This document shows positions 1 through 9,031 of a DNA stretch of 64,000 nucleotides, one piece after another (position 1 is the stretch's first letter; every line of letters starts with the position of its first letter). The stretch spans positions 1-64,000 of the forward strand of contig NZ_BCVE01000010.1 in assembly GCF_001591585.1 (NCBI RefSeq), given 5' to 3'. This DNA comes from Niallia circulans NBRC 13626. Its GTDB lineage: Bacteria > Bacillota > Bacilli > Bacillales > Cytobacillaceae. The position numbers and the translations under genes were made by a program. Under the pieces are notes generated by a model, which saw nothing but the letters and a program-made list of their open reading frames with translations, was not told the origin of the DNA and made no database searches.

Positions 1-3000
1 TCGTTTTTTCTCCACCAGCTGTTGTAAAGCGTGTTTCTGCCTTTTTCACGGCTTCTTTTGCTTTTTCTGCAGCTTGCATCGCGTTTTCCAATTCTTTTGC
101 AGCACTTGCTTCTTCAAGTACTTTAATCGCTTGTTTTAAATCTTCTATTAAACTCTTTGACTCGTCTATCGCTAATGGATTTCCTATTAAAGTGAGTAGT
201 TTAAAATCTTTGGTTACAACATCCATATACACAGGATCTGTAGGTAACCCACCTGCATTTTCATAACGCTCTTTTACAGGCTGCGCAACATCAATAGTAT
301 TTTTTTTCAGTGGCTCTGACTCTAACTTATCCATTTCCTGAATCGTAACAAGAACAGAATCATTTCCAGTTAATTTTTTATGAAAAACAATAACCTCTAA
401 ATGAGTAGTTTCATTACTATAATTTTTCCCATAACCTAATAGTGTTTCTCCGTCTATATCGTAGATGAAGATACTTGCATCAGCAGGGACATCACTTACT
501 TGTACAACATTAATAGGTGCTAAGGTTTGCACTTGGTTTTCATCTAGTACATCAGAAAGGATTTGCGCCTTTTTTTCTACCTTTACACTTTCGAAATGAT
601 TAGGCAAAGTGAAAGATACTTCAATAATCTCTCCCTCTGTTAATTCCACATTTTCAAAAACAACGGTATCATTAGCATCCGCTAATGTTTGAATAGGCGT
701 TTCAATTCCTGACTTATATAGTTTTACAGTCGTATCTTTCGGAACATTGTTAACTGTTACCTTTTTATCTGTAGCATTGCCAATTATGTCTTGCACTTCT
801 GGCGCTTTCGATACATCTAAAGATGCACCTGCAATTATTGGTTCACTTTCTAACTTTCCATTTTCTATAACTGTTATTTGGACACCTTGTCCATTTTTCA
901 AATCACTTTGGAGTTCTATTTCTAATAAAGTAGCAGAATCATAATTATTTGTTGCTTCTCCAATCTTTTCTCCTGCTTCATTATAAACAGCTATAGTTGA
1001 ACCTTCAGCTACCCCTTTGACAGATAGTTTATCAGATGTTGCAGATACCGATACATTTTCTATATCTAGTTGGGCTGACTGTTCCATTGGCTGAATTGAT
1101 GTTTTATTACTTTCTAAGTCCCCAGGAAGTGTTAATGTCAAACTAATCGGAGCTTCAACCTTAATATCTTCCTTCAACGTTATAATAACTTTACCTGATG
1201 AATTACCCTTAGCTTCTCCAATAACTACTGCTGGTTCTGCAGCATTATAAATGAAGATGCTTGCGTTATGAGGAACATCTACTATCGTAATGGTATTTGT
1301 GGTTGCATTAGCAACGACTTTTTCCCCATCAACTTTTTCACTGCGAGCTTGAGCAGCCTTCGCAGTTTCTTCACTCTCGAGTTTATTCTTTTCGGTAAAA
1401 GTTAAATGTAATTCTTCGCCTTTTATTACTTCTATATCATGGATGGTTATATTGCCTTTTTTCCCTTCAACAAAAGCAACTTCTACACTATCTTTATATA
1501 CTTTTACTATTGTATTATCTGGAACATTATTTACAGTAATCGTTTTATCTGTAGCATTCACTACAATGTCTTCTACTTTTGGGGCAATTGACTTTTCAAG
1601 GGTTGCATTTACTTTTAGGGGATTACTTTCTAAATCACCCTTATTCGTAACGGTTACGAATAATTCCTGATTATTATCAAGCCCTAAATCAACTAAAATA
1701 CTAATCTCGTCAGACTCTGTACTATTAATTGCTTCCCCAATTTTTTCACTATCCTCATTGTAGATAGTAATAGTAGCACCTGCAGCAACATTTTTTACTG
1801 TTACTTTATCTGTTGTTGCATTAGCAACTATATCGTCTTCTATTGGAGAGACACTGCGTTCTTGAACCTTTTTCGTTGTTTGTTCACTTTCCGTTTTTCC
1901 ATCCTCTGTGAATGTGACTTGAATAGTATCCTCTTTACTAAAAGTAAGATTGGATAACGTTACCGTGCCACTCTCGGTTTCAGTTGCAATTTCCTTGCCA
2001 TTTTTATAGACTTTTACTTTCGTTTTTTCTGGAACATTTCTTACTGTTATTATTCCATCCGTAGCATTTGCTGTAATCTTATCTTCCTTTGGAGCAAGTG
2101 TTTGCTCAATCTCTGGTTCCACTTCACCAGCAGGAGGTGGTGCATTTGGATCTTTTGGTATTGGACCAAACGGCTCGCCATTTTTCAAAGTTGTTCCAGG
2201 TTCCTTATCTACAAATAAATAAGGACTTAGCTCTGTATCATCCAGATTATATATTACAAATCCTAAACGATAGGTCCCTGCATCTACTGCTTTATATGTA
2301 GATGTTTGCCATCCTGTGCTACCGTAGCTTCCTGTAGAGTAATTACCTGTTCCTTTGACCGTCGCTCCTAATATACCAACTTGTGCCTTTACCCCATTAA
2401 CAAGAGGAATAGAATTAGGATTGTTTATATTTACAAAAGATGTAAAAGAAGCATCATTAAAAGGTTCATAGTCGATTGCTAAATAGTTCCAGGCCATTGT
2501 TAACTCTTCATTTGCTTTTAATTCAACATCTTGATAAATATATGAGAAGTTAGTTGTGTTTGGAAATAGCCCTTTAATATAATTACTATTATCTGTAGAA
2601 AGCTTTAGTTCATTGATTACCGAATTGTATACTCCTTGACTACCACTCGGTATTAAAACCGCCATTTTTGACTGATATGGGTCTATCGTCCAGTTATAAG
2701 TAGGGTCATTAGGCCTTGACCCACCTGTTATATACGGTCCTCCTGCTCCAACATCAACAGTACCGTATTTAGTCCATCCTGTTGAACCATCTTCAAAACC
2801 TCCATTAGTTAAAGGACTAGTTATTTCGGAAATAGATGGTGAAGCCTCTAATTCTTCTCTTTTTGGCTCAATATTAGATCCTTCTACCTTTGGTTCAGTA
2901 TTCGCTGCTTCTACTTTTGGTTCAATCGAATCTTCTTCTGTTTGTACGTTATCAGAAGTTTCGGAATTCCCTTGTACCTCTTGGACTGGTTCTGTCGAGT

Positions 3001-3532
3001 TCGGCTCTTTCATCTCTGTATTTTTTTCCATTACACTAATTATTTTATCCGTATAATAAGTTACTACCTCTTGAGACTCTTCATTTGTATTCTGTAAAGT
3101 CTCGATGGAAAAAGTAACTTTCCGAGACTCCAAATCTTCTGATGTAGTAGAAAATTCGACACTGCTTAATGCCTGTTCATAGTTTTCAACATTATCACTA
3201 CCGTTAAGTATTAATAAGCCATTATTTGCATCAAAAGATCCTGTTATACCATTTTGTTCAGCAAAGTGCAGTTCATCCCCTTGCTTAAAATTGGTAACAG
3301 CTACTTTTGCCGTTTCTATACTTGATGAATCTATTAATTCAATGTTTATGCTGTTATCTATAATCATTTTATCGCCAGCACTAGTCACACTAGCCTGATA
3401 ATCGGATCCAAAGATGCCATTTTTTATCGGCTCAGCGAAAGCAGTATTCAAATGAATACTACTAAATGAAGATAAGACAATTAATATAGCCAGCAATAAT
3501 TTAAAAGACCTATTTATGTTTCTTTTACTCAT
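1..3532 (-). CDS. Large secreted repeat-rich surface protein (5' part, truncated by window edge)
   Basis: An uninterrupted reading frame runs from an ATG at 3532 (preceded by GGATAGGAAAG) to base 1, about 1177 codons with no stop in the window. The N-terminus is a signal peptide ending AFA-EP (cleavage near residue 34). It is followed by a beta-rich region, an acidic E/P/S/T-rich linker with repeated EPKVE-like units (about residues 165-225), and a lectin/carbohydrate-module-like segment (about 230-460). Then come about seven tandem repeats of 80-90 residues. Each has a core like NATDKTITVNNVP, a KVYK or IYN strand and a closing KLES-like strand, as in Ig-like surface repeats. The visible C-terminal part turns helical and Ala/Glu/Lys-rich. 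The role is probably cell-surface adhesion or matrix; this is inference. The wall anchor, if any, lies outside the window. Confidence 0.85.
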   Translation of the reverse strand, partial: MSKRNINRSFKLLLAILIVLSSFSSIHLNTAFAEPIKNGIFGSDYQASVTSAGDKMIIDNSINIELIDSSSIETAKVAVTNFKQGDELHFAEQNGITGSFDANNGLLILNGSDNVENYEQALSSVEFSTTSEDLESRKVTFSIETLQNTNEESQEVVTYYTDKIISVMEKNTEMKEPNSTEPVQEVQGNSETSDNVQTEEDSIEPKVEAANTEPKVEGSNIEPKREELEASPSISEITSPLTNGGFEDGSTGWTKYGTVDVGAGGPYITGGSRPNDPTYNWTIDPYQSKMAVLIPSGSQGVYNSVINELKLSTDNSNYIKGLFPNTTNFSYIYQDVELKANEELTMAWNYLAIDYEPFNDASFTSFVNINNPNSIPLVNGVKAQVGILGATVKGTGNYSTGSYGSTGWQTSTYKAVDAGTYRLGFVIYNLDDTELSPYLFVDKEPGTTLKNGEPFGPIPKDPNAPPPAGEVEPEIEQTLAPKEDKITANATDGIITVRNVPEKTKVKVYKNGKEIATETESGTVTLSNLTFSKEDTIQVTFTEDGKTESEQTTKKVQERSVSPIEDDIVANATTDKVTVKNVAAGATITIYNEDSEKIGEAINSTESDEISILVDLGLDNNQELFVTVTNKGDLESNPLKVNATLEKSIAPKVEDIVVNATDKTITVNNVPDNTIVKVYKDSVEVAFVEGKKGNITIHDIEVIKGEELHLTFTEKNKLESEETAKAAQARSEKVDGEKVVANATTNTITIVDVPHNASIFIYNAAEPAVVIGEAKGNSSGKVIITLKEDIKVEAPISLTLTLPGDLESNKTSIQPMEQSAQLDIENVSVSATSDKLSVKGVAEGSTIAVYNEAGEKIGEATNNYDSATLLEIELQSDLKNGQGVQITVIENGKLESEPIIAGASLDVSKAPEVQDIIGNATDKKVTVNNVPKDTTVKLYKSGIETPIQTLADANDTVVFENVELTEGEIIEVSFTLPNHFESVKVEKKAQILSDVLDENQVQTLAPINVVQVSDVPADASIFIYDIDGETLLGYGKNYSNETTHLEVIVFHKKLTGNDSVLVTIQEMDKLESEPLKKNTIDVAQPVKERYENAGGLPTDPVYMDVVTKDFKLLTLIGNPLAIDESKSLIEDLKQAIKVLEEASAAKELENAMQAAEKAKEAVKKAETRFTTAGGEKT

Positions 3533-3865
3533 CTTTCCTATCCTTTCTGCTCCATATTGGTACTTAAATTGTGTCTATTGGAAAGTTTTTCTTACTCTTC
3601 TAATCACTCAAAATATGTTAATATCACAAATAGATTAGTCATATTACTTAAAGAGTAATCAATCACCATCTCCTTTAAAATTGGAATGAATGCATTAAAT
3701 CAGGTCGAACAAAGATACGGAATTTTCTGTCATATAATTACATTTATCCTGCAAATTCCGACCTTTTTTCTAGTGCTATTATACTATAGGCATATATCCT
3801 GTACTATATATATTTCGCAGCTAAAAGGTTAATTTTTGTTAACCTTCCGAAAGGACTATTTATTG
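3533..3865. promoter_or_regulatory. Divergent intergenic region between surface protein and sensor kinase
   Basis: No gene is seen here. It must hold promoters for both flanking genes. A weak candidate for the kinase is TTCCGA (3756-3761) with TATACT (3780-3785), 18 bp apart. An inverted repeat AAGGTTAA/TTAACCTT (3825-3846) sits directly before the AAAGGA ribosome binding site at 3850-3855 and could affect translation. These assignments are by eye only. Confidence 0.4.
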
Positions 3866-3915
3866 ATGAAAATGAAAATATCCATTATTTACCTGTTCGT
3901 TTTTTGTTTTTTACT
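3866..3915 (+). other. Out-of-frame signal-peptide start of the sensor kinase (apparent frameshift at T-runs)
   Basis: An ATG at 3866, well placed after AAAGGA (3850-3855), starts MKMKISIIYLFVFCF, a clear signal-peptide start, but in a different frame from the kinase body. The kinase frame is only open upstream as far as a TTG at 3904, with no signal peptide. One extra T in the T6-G-T6 tract (3901-3912) would join the two as a signal peptide ending in an ANA-type cleavage site. This may be a sequencing error, a real mutation, or slippage-controlled expression. Confidence 0.6.
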
Positions 3916-5952
3916 GATTATAAAGCGAATGCTAATACGGAATATAATATAAACCAAGGATTACTTGATCTACAGCACACCTCTTTAGATAATAGAACTA
4001 TTAACTTGGAAGGGGAATGGGAGTTTTATTGGAAGTCTTTATATACTCCAGACAACTTCTTGAAAGAACGGAGTAATAAACCTTACATTTCTGTTCCAAG
4101 CATCTGGTCCCAAGCTTCATATAGCGGTTCTTCGTCTCTTTCAAATGAAGGTTATGGAACATATCGATTAGTAGTGATGATTGGGGAAAAGCAGAAGGAT
4201 CAACTGATGTCTTTGTATATCCCAACTGTTGCAACTGCGTATAAACTATGGGTTAATGGATCAATGCTTGCTGAAAAAGGGACAGTTGGAACAAACCGAA
4301 CCTCCATGGTGCCAATGTCCTATGCTGAAGTTTTTTCTTTTATCCCTAATAGCACAAGGGTAGAAATTATAATGCAGGTATCAAACTACGAACAGAGAAA
4401 GGGAGGAATGTGGGCACCTATTAAGTTCGGTTATAATCAAGAAATTAGTCAACTTCGCGAAAACGCGATGATTAGGGACTTGGTTATAAGCATCACCTTG
4501 CTCGCACTTAGCTTATACTTAATCTCTCTTTATTTATTCAAGCGGTCTAATACCCTTCCTTTATTTTTAGGAATATTTTGCCTTTTGGCATCACTTCGTA
4601 CATTACTAGTTGGGGATAGACTATTCATGTATTTTTTTCCAAACTTTTCATGGGATGTCAGTGTCAAATTGGAATACTTAACGATCTATATTGGTTTTAT
4701 GTTGATTCTGTTATATTTACAGAATCTTTTTCCGAAAGAGATAAACAAAATCATAGTTTATTCATTAGTGGCAATCAGCGTAATATTTAGCTTGACTACT
4801 CTGTTTCCGGCATATATATTTACACATTTATATTTTGTCTATCAACTTTTTTTAATTGTTATCTTAATCTATCATTTATATATAGTTGTTCTCGCATATA
4901 TTCGTAGGCGTAATGGAGCTTTGCTCAACTTAATTGCAATCTGTATTTTTGGATTTGCAGTTGTCCATGACTACTTGTACTATAACTTCTGGATAGAAGG
5001 CATTGATTTAGCTTCCATTGCTGCAGGCATCTATTTATTTGCCCAAGCAATCATTATTGTCAAAAAAAGTTCCTATGCCATTTCACAGGTAGAAATACTT
5101 TCCCTAGAAATGCAAAAAACAAATGAATTATTAGAAGAAAAAATAAATAAAAGAACCTTAATACTTTATGAAAAGAATAAAAAACTGCAACATATTGAGC
5201 AAACGAGAAAGGCATTCTTTTCAGCATTAACACATGAGATTAGAACACCAATCCAATCAATGCAAGGATATATCCAGCTAATCCAAAGCAATATACAGCC
5301 AGATAAAGAAAAGAAATTTTTAGAAATCATAAATGAAAAAGCTGAGCTTCTTAACCATTTGTCAAAAGACTTATTAGACTTGGCAAAATTGGATGAAGGG
5401 CAATTAAACTTCCAATGGGAGGAAATTGCTGCTCCCCATTTGTTGGAGCAGCTTTATGATCGCTTTTCTTATGAAATTAAAAATGCTGGGATTACCAGTA
5501 ATTATTCTCCTTTAAGTAATCTTCCAGAGGGATATCAGTTATTTGTACAATTGGATGAAATTAAGATAGAACAAGTATTTTCTAACCTTATTCAAAATGC
5601 AATAAAATTTACTCCAAAAGGAGGAACTATTTCCATAAGTGGATATTATAAGAGAGAAAACCATATCAATTCCAGGTATAATAGTTTTCTTATAATCGAG
5701 GTTAAGGATACTGGTACCGGAATAGAGGAGAGTTTGCTTCCTTTTATCTTTGACCGTTTTGTAAAAGGAAAAGATGCCATTTCAAGGCAAGGGACTGGTC
5801 TAGGTTTAGCTATTTCACAGGAATTAGTAAAACACCATAATGGAAAGATTACAGCCACAAGCATTTCTGGCTCTGGTAGTAAATTCCTAATTAAGTTGCC
5901 CGGTGAATTAGTGAAAGGTGGAGGGGAAGTACGATGGATTCGACCATATTGA
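3904..5952 (+). CDS. 7TMR-DISM-type sensor histidine kinase
   Basis: Membrane sensor kinase. From the TTG at 3904 it encodes 682 residues: an extracellular jelly-roll-like domain (about 30-185, with the GEWEFYW motif common in 7TMR-DISM receptors), seven hydrophobic segments (about 190-390), and a short coiled coil. HisKA follows, with phospho-acceptor His444 in LTHEIRTP, and then HATPase_c with an N box near residue 561, DTGTG at 602 and a GTGLGLAIS lid. All catalytic motifs are intact. The start is uncertain: the likely original start is ATG 3866 in another frame (see separate entry). It overlaps the following response regulator by 19 bp, so the two are translationally coupled partners. The ligand is unknown. 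The divergent surface-protein gene is a candidate target (inference). Confidence 0.85.
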   Translation: MFFTDYKANANTEYNINQGLLDLQHTSLDNRTINLEGEWEFYWKSLYTPDNFLKERSNKPYISVPSIWSQASYSGSSSLSNEGYGTYRLVVMIGEKQKDQLMSLYIPTVATAYKLWVNGSMLAEKGTVGTNRTSMVPMSYAEVFSFIPNSTRVEIIMQVSNYEQRKGGMWAPIKFGYNQEISQLRENAMIRDLVISITLLALSLYLISLYLFKRSNTLPLFLGIFCLLASLRTLLVGDRLFMYFFPNFSWDVSVKLEYLTIYIGFMLILLYLQNLFPKEINKIIVYSLVAISVIFSLTTLFPAYIFTHLYFVYQLFLIVILIYHLYIVVLAYIRRRNGALLNLIAICIFGFAVVHDYLYYNFWIEGIDLASIAAGIYLFAQAIIIVKKSSYAISQVEILSLEMQKTNELLEEKINKRTLILYEKNKKLQHIEQTRKAFFSALTHEIRTPIQSMQGYIQLIQSNIQPDKEKKFLEIINEKAELLNHLSKDLLDLAKLDEGQLNFQWEEIAAPHLLEQLYDRFSYEIKNAGITSNYSPLSNLPEGYQLFVQLDEIKIEQVFSNLIQNAIKFTPKGGTISISGYYKRENHINSRYNSFLIIEVKDTGTGIEESLLPFIFDRFVKGKDAISRQGTGLGLAISQELVKHHNGKITATSISGSGSKFLIKLPGELVKGGGEVRWIRPY

Positions 5953-6647
5953 TTGTTGAAGATAATCTAGATATTCAACAGATACTAACAACTGCTTTAA
6001 ATAGCTTTGGGTATAGGACGAATTGTGTTTCAACGGGTGGAGAAGCAATAGAAGCTGTAGCTATTCTCTCTCCTGATCTAGTATTACTAGATCTTCAATT
6101 GCCAGATACGAGTGGTTTTTCAGTTTGTGAGGAAATAAGAAATACTTCAAATGTTCCAATTATTATTGTCAGCTGTTTAGATGATGGTTCAGATATCATA
6201 AAAGGACTCGAACTTGGAGCAGATGACTACGTAACAAAGCCATTCGATTTACACCAGCTTGTTGCACGTGTCCGATCGAACTTACGCCGTATGACTTCCT
6301 TTAGTCAAGAGATTTTTTCAACCAATTCAACAAATGACAAGCCTGCTGATAACTTTCAGCTTGGACCAATTACTTTTCATTTTCAGCAACAGCGTATCAC
6401 CATTAATGGTCAGTATGTACCTCTTTCCATTAAGGAATTTTTAATTTTATCTATTTTGGCCAAGTATCCTGGAACTACATTTAATGCAAATAGACTTTAT
6501 AACATGATTTGGGGAGAGGATAGCTTAGGAGAAACAAGAACAATCAAAGTCCATATTTCAAAACTCCGCAAAAAACTCGATTCCTACGCAAAGGATGAAA
6601 TATACATTGAAACAGTAAGAGGGTTGGGCTATAAACTTGTGACATAA
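5934..6647 (+). CDS. OmpR/PhoB-family response regulator
   Basis: A 237-residue DNA-binding response regulator. The receiver domain (1-120) has the acidic pair E9/D10, phospho-acceptor Asp53 in LVLLDLQLP, and the conserved Lys in VTKPFD. The C-terminal winged helix (about 135-237) shows the typical end YIETVRGLGYKL. The ATG at 5934 lies inside the end of the kinase gene, which carries the ribosome binding site GGAGGGGAAG. It is expected to be phosphorylated by the upstream kinase and to control nearby genes, possibly the divergent surface protein. Confidence 0.9.
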   Translation: MDSTILIVEDNLDIQQILTTALNSFGYRTNCVSTGGEAIEAVAILSPDLVLLDLQLPDTSGFSVCEEIRNTSNVPIIIVSCLDDGSDIIKGLELGADDYVTKPFDLHQLVARVRSNLRRMTSFSQEIFSTNSTNDKPADNFQLGPITFHFQQQRITINGQYVPLSIKEFLILSILAKYPGTTFNANRLYNMIWGEDSLGETRTIKVHISKLRKKLDSYAKDEIYIETVRGLGYKLVT

Positions 6648-6648
6648 A

Positions 6649-6679
6649 TTATAGGAAAGCGACTAACGCTTTCCTATAA
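6649..6679. terminator. Bidirectional hairpin between convergent genes
   Basis: A perfect 13-bp inverted repeat (TTATAGGAAAGCG, 5-nt loop) begins 2 bases after the regulator stop. It lies between the plus-strand regulator and the minus-strand sugar-acid operon. The flanks are A/T-rich but lack a long T-tract, so termination strength is uncertain. Confidence 0.65.
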
Positions 6680-6691
6680 TAAAGAAATCCG

Positions 6692-6714
6692 CACAAGAAC
6701 CGTCCATCTGCTTC
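6692..6714 (-). repeat. Dispersed GGACGGTTC element, copy a
   Basis: On the minus strand this reads GAAGCAGATGGACGGTTC followed by TTGTG, directly after the aldolase stop codon. The same motif (with AGGGACGGTTC) occurs at 15836-15858, 56184-56197 and 61563-61576, always at the 3' end of a minus-strand gene. Confidence 0.6.
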
Positions 6715-6715
6715 T

Positions 6716-7345
6716 CTACTTCACAATCGCTACAAACTTTTCTGCTTCGCGGGTTACTGCTTCGTAATCGCCTGTGGCTGCTCCTTTTGTTAGGCTGGAG
6801 CCTGTTCCTAAAGCATAGGCGCCCTTTTTGATCCATTCAGCTGCGTTTTCGACAGTAACGCCGCCGCTTGGCATAAAGTTCCCTTGAGGAAGAGGTCCTT
6901 TAAAATCTTTCACAATACTTGGTCCAAAGGCTCCACCCGGGAATACTTTGATAACATCTGCACCAAGTTCTATTGCTGTTAGTGCTTCGGTTGGTGACAT
7001 AACGCCAGGCATAACAGCAACTCTGTAGCGGTGGCACATCGTAATGACTTCCGGGGACAGATTTGGTCCTACTATAAATTTTGCTCCTGCCAAAATAGCA
7101 AGTCTTGCTGTTTCCGGATCTAATACTGTTCCAGCACCAACGATAACATCCTCTCCTGTATATTTATCAGCAAGTTTTTTGATCACATCCAATGCGCCAG
7201 GAATTGTCATGGTTAACTCTAAAAATTTAATGCCGCCTTGCCGGATCGCTTCACTTACATGCAGCCCTTGTTCTATATTTTGCGCTCGAATTACTGCTAC
7301 AATCTTTTCCTCTTTCATTTTTGCTAAAACTTCTATTTTATCCAT
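6716..7345 (-). CDS. KDPG/KHG aldolase
   Basis: A 209-residue class I aldolase of the Eda/KdgA family. It is expected to split 2-keto-3-deoxy-6-phosphogluconate (or 4-hydroxy-2-oxoglutarate) into pyruvate and an aldehyde in the cytosol. The Schiff-base lysine is Lys133 in ADVIKVFP; Glu43 (FLEL) and Arg20 (VIR) match the other active-site positions. ATG 7345 follows AAGGTGATC. It is the last gene of the operon running from 13800, 19 bp after a 2-hydroxyacid dehydrogenase. No 6-phosphogluconate dehydratase is visible nearby, so the source of its substrate is unclear. It is one of three KDPG/KDGP-class aldolases in the window. Confidence 0.9.
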   Translation of the reverse strand: MDKIEVLAKMKEEKIVAVIRAQNIEQGLHVSEAIRQGGIKFLELTMTIPGALDVIKKLADKYTGEDVIVGAGTVLDPETARLAILAGAKFIVGPNLSPEVITMCHRYRVAVMPGVMSPTEALTAIELGADVIKVFPGGAFGPSIVKDFKGPLPQGNFMPSGGVTVENAAEWIKKGAYALGTGSSLTKGAATGDYEAVTREAEKFVAIVK

Positions 7346-7364
7346 AAAAGATCACCTTTTCCTT

Positions 7365-8288
7365 TTATTTAAAATTAGCAAGGATATTTTCAACTGCCAT
7401 TAAGCTCATTTTATTGACTGCATCCACACTAGAGGCAGCAGCATGTGACCCGATAATCATATTATCCAGCTCCAGCAGTTCCTTCTTTTCTGGTGGTTCC
7501 TTTTTGAAAACATCTATTCCAGCTCCCCAAATTTTCTTATCCCGCAGAACATTATAAAGGGCATCTTCATCAATCAGTTCTCCACGAGCTGTGTTGACCA
7601 ATACAGCCGTTTCCTTCATCATGCTGAATTCTTTCTCACTAAATAGATTGGTTGTTTCTGGAGTTGCTGGTAAGTGAAGAGTTATAAAGTCACTTTCTTT
7701 CACAAGATGTTCCAGTTCCACATAAGTCACCTTGTATTTTTTAGCAAACTCATTATCTGGGCAAACATCGTAAGCTAGAATATCCATGTCAAAGCCATGG
7801 GCTCTCTTAATAACGCCCTTTCCAATGGCGCCGGTCCCAATCACACCAAGTGTTTTTCCGTATATACCAATACTTGTTTTTTTGCCCCAATCCATTGCAC
7901 GGCATGATTGATCAATTTCTACTATTCTTCTCGCAATCGCTAACATTAGAGCGAAAGTAAAATCCGCGACAGAGTCAGCGTTGGCATTTCGAGTAATCGT
8001 TACTGGAATATTGTTGGCTTTGCAGTAATCAACATCAATATTATCTGTTCCAACGCCATATTTTGAAATAACCTTTAACCGTTTCGCCTCTGCTAGGACA
8101 TCAGCATTCAATGGATCCACACCAACAATAACTGCATCTACATTCACTATTTCTTTTTTCATTTCTTCTTCAGTTAAGATTCTGCCATATGGGTTAGTAA
8201 CCACTTCAAAGCCATGAGCAGTCAATATTCGGCTTGCCTCCTCACTGTATTTTCCAAAAGATCTGGGAGTAATGAGTACTTTCGGCAT
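7365..8288 (-). CDS. D-isomer-specific 2-hydroxyacid dehydrogenase (phosphoglycerate dehydrogenase-like)
   Basis: A 307-residue NAD(P)-dependent dehydrogenase. The nucleotide-binding motif is GVIGTGAIGKG. The catalytic triad is visible as Arg in NTARGELID, Glu in DVFKKEPPEK and His in GSHAAASS. ATG 8288 follows GGAGGGAGAC. Family members reduce 2-keto acids, including 2-ketogluconate and its phosphate, or oxidise 3-phosphoglycerate. With a PTS, 6PGDH-like and KDPG aldolase genes in one operon, a phosphorylated keto-sugar acid is the more likely substrate (inference). Confidence 0.85.
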   Translation of the reverse strand: MPKVLITPRSFGKYSEEASRILTAHGFEVVTNPYGRILTEEEMKKEIVNVDAVIVGVDPLNADVLAEAKRLKVISKYGVGTDNIDVDYCKANNIPVTITRNANADSVADFTFALMLAIARRIVEIDQSCRAMDWGKKTSIGIYGKTLGVIGTGAIGKGVIKRAHGFDMDILAYDVCPDNEFAKKYKVTYVELEHLVKESDFITLHLPATPETTNLFSEKEFSMMKETAVLVNTARGELIDEDALYNVLRDKKIWGAGIDVFKKEPPEKKELLELDNMIIGSHAAASSVDAVNKMSLMAVENILANFK

Positions 8289-8325
8289 TTGTCTCCCTCC
8301 TCCTCTCGTTTCCTAATTTTAGGTA

Positions 8326-8991
8326 TTATACGAATCGTAAATATTGTTCAACTTCCGCCAAATCCCCCAAAATTTTAGGTTTAAGCTTACGAATTATAGC
8401 TGTTTCCTTCACAAAATCAGGGATAAAAATTGCTGGAATACCAGCAAGATAGGCCGCTTGTATACCAGCGGGGGAATCTTCCAATACAAGTGACTCTTTC
8501 GGACTCACCTTTAATCGAGTACAAACTTCAAGGAAAATATCAGGACTTGGCTTTCCACTTGGTACTTCCTCTCCCGAAACATATAAATCAATGAAAGGAA
8601 GTGTGTCTGATAAAGTTAGAAATCGATGGATTACTTCTCTCGCACTTGATGAAGCTACAGCCATCTTTATGCCCTGAGACTCTAAAAAGGAAAGTAATTC
8701 GTCCAATCCTGGCTTTTTAAAATGAGGTCCTCTACTAAACGAGTATTCTAATTCATGCTTTTTTAAACGCATATATGCCCGCCACTCTTGCACAGGTTGA
8801 TCTGGACCATAATAATCAGCCATTTTTCGAACAATATCTTGATTCGTTATGCCGATAAACTGTTCAAATAGAGTCCTTTCAAAAGAAAAGCCATAATGGG
8901 CAGCTGTCATTTGCCACGCTTGATAGGCTAACTTTTCCGTATCAAACATTAAACCATCCATATCAAAAATAACTAACGATGGAATCTCCAA
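8326..8991 (-). CDS. HAD-superfamily phosphatase / beta-phosphoglucomutase-like
   Basis: A 221-residue HAD hydrolase. Motif I is FDMDGLMFD, motif II is SSS, the motif III lysine lies in GKPSPDIF, and motif IV is LEDSPAGIQAA. The cap domain is of the C1 type, as in beta-phosphoglucomutases and sugar phosphatases. I chose TTG 8991 because AAAGGAG lies a standard distance upstream. An in-frame extension to 9063 overlaps the previous gene and lacks family similarity. In this operon it may dephosphorylate or isomerise a sugar-phosphate intermediate; the substrate cannot be read from sequence. Confidence 0.8.
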   Translation of the reverse strand: MEIPSLVIFDMDGLMFDTEKLAYQAWQMTAAHYGFSFERTLFEQFIGITNQDIVRKMADYYGPDQPVQEWRAYMRLKKHELEYSFSRGPHFKKPGLDELLSFLESQGIKMAVASSSAREVIHRFLTLSDTLPFIDLYVSGEEVPSGKPSPDIFLEVCTRLKVSPKESLVLEDSPAGIQAAYLAGIPAIFIPDFVKETAIIRKLKPKILGDLAEVEQYLRFV

Positions 8992-9031
8992 ACTAATTCT
9001 CCTTTCAATCAATACAACGCTTAGGACAAAA

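Noticed and set aside
747-2301. Several plus-strand frames of 60-75 codons across the surface protein
   Set aside because: They are antisense shadows of the long minus-strand frame and have no ribosome binding sites.
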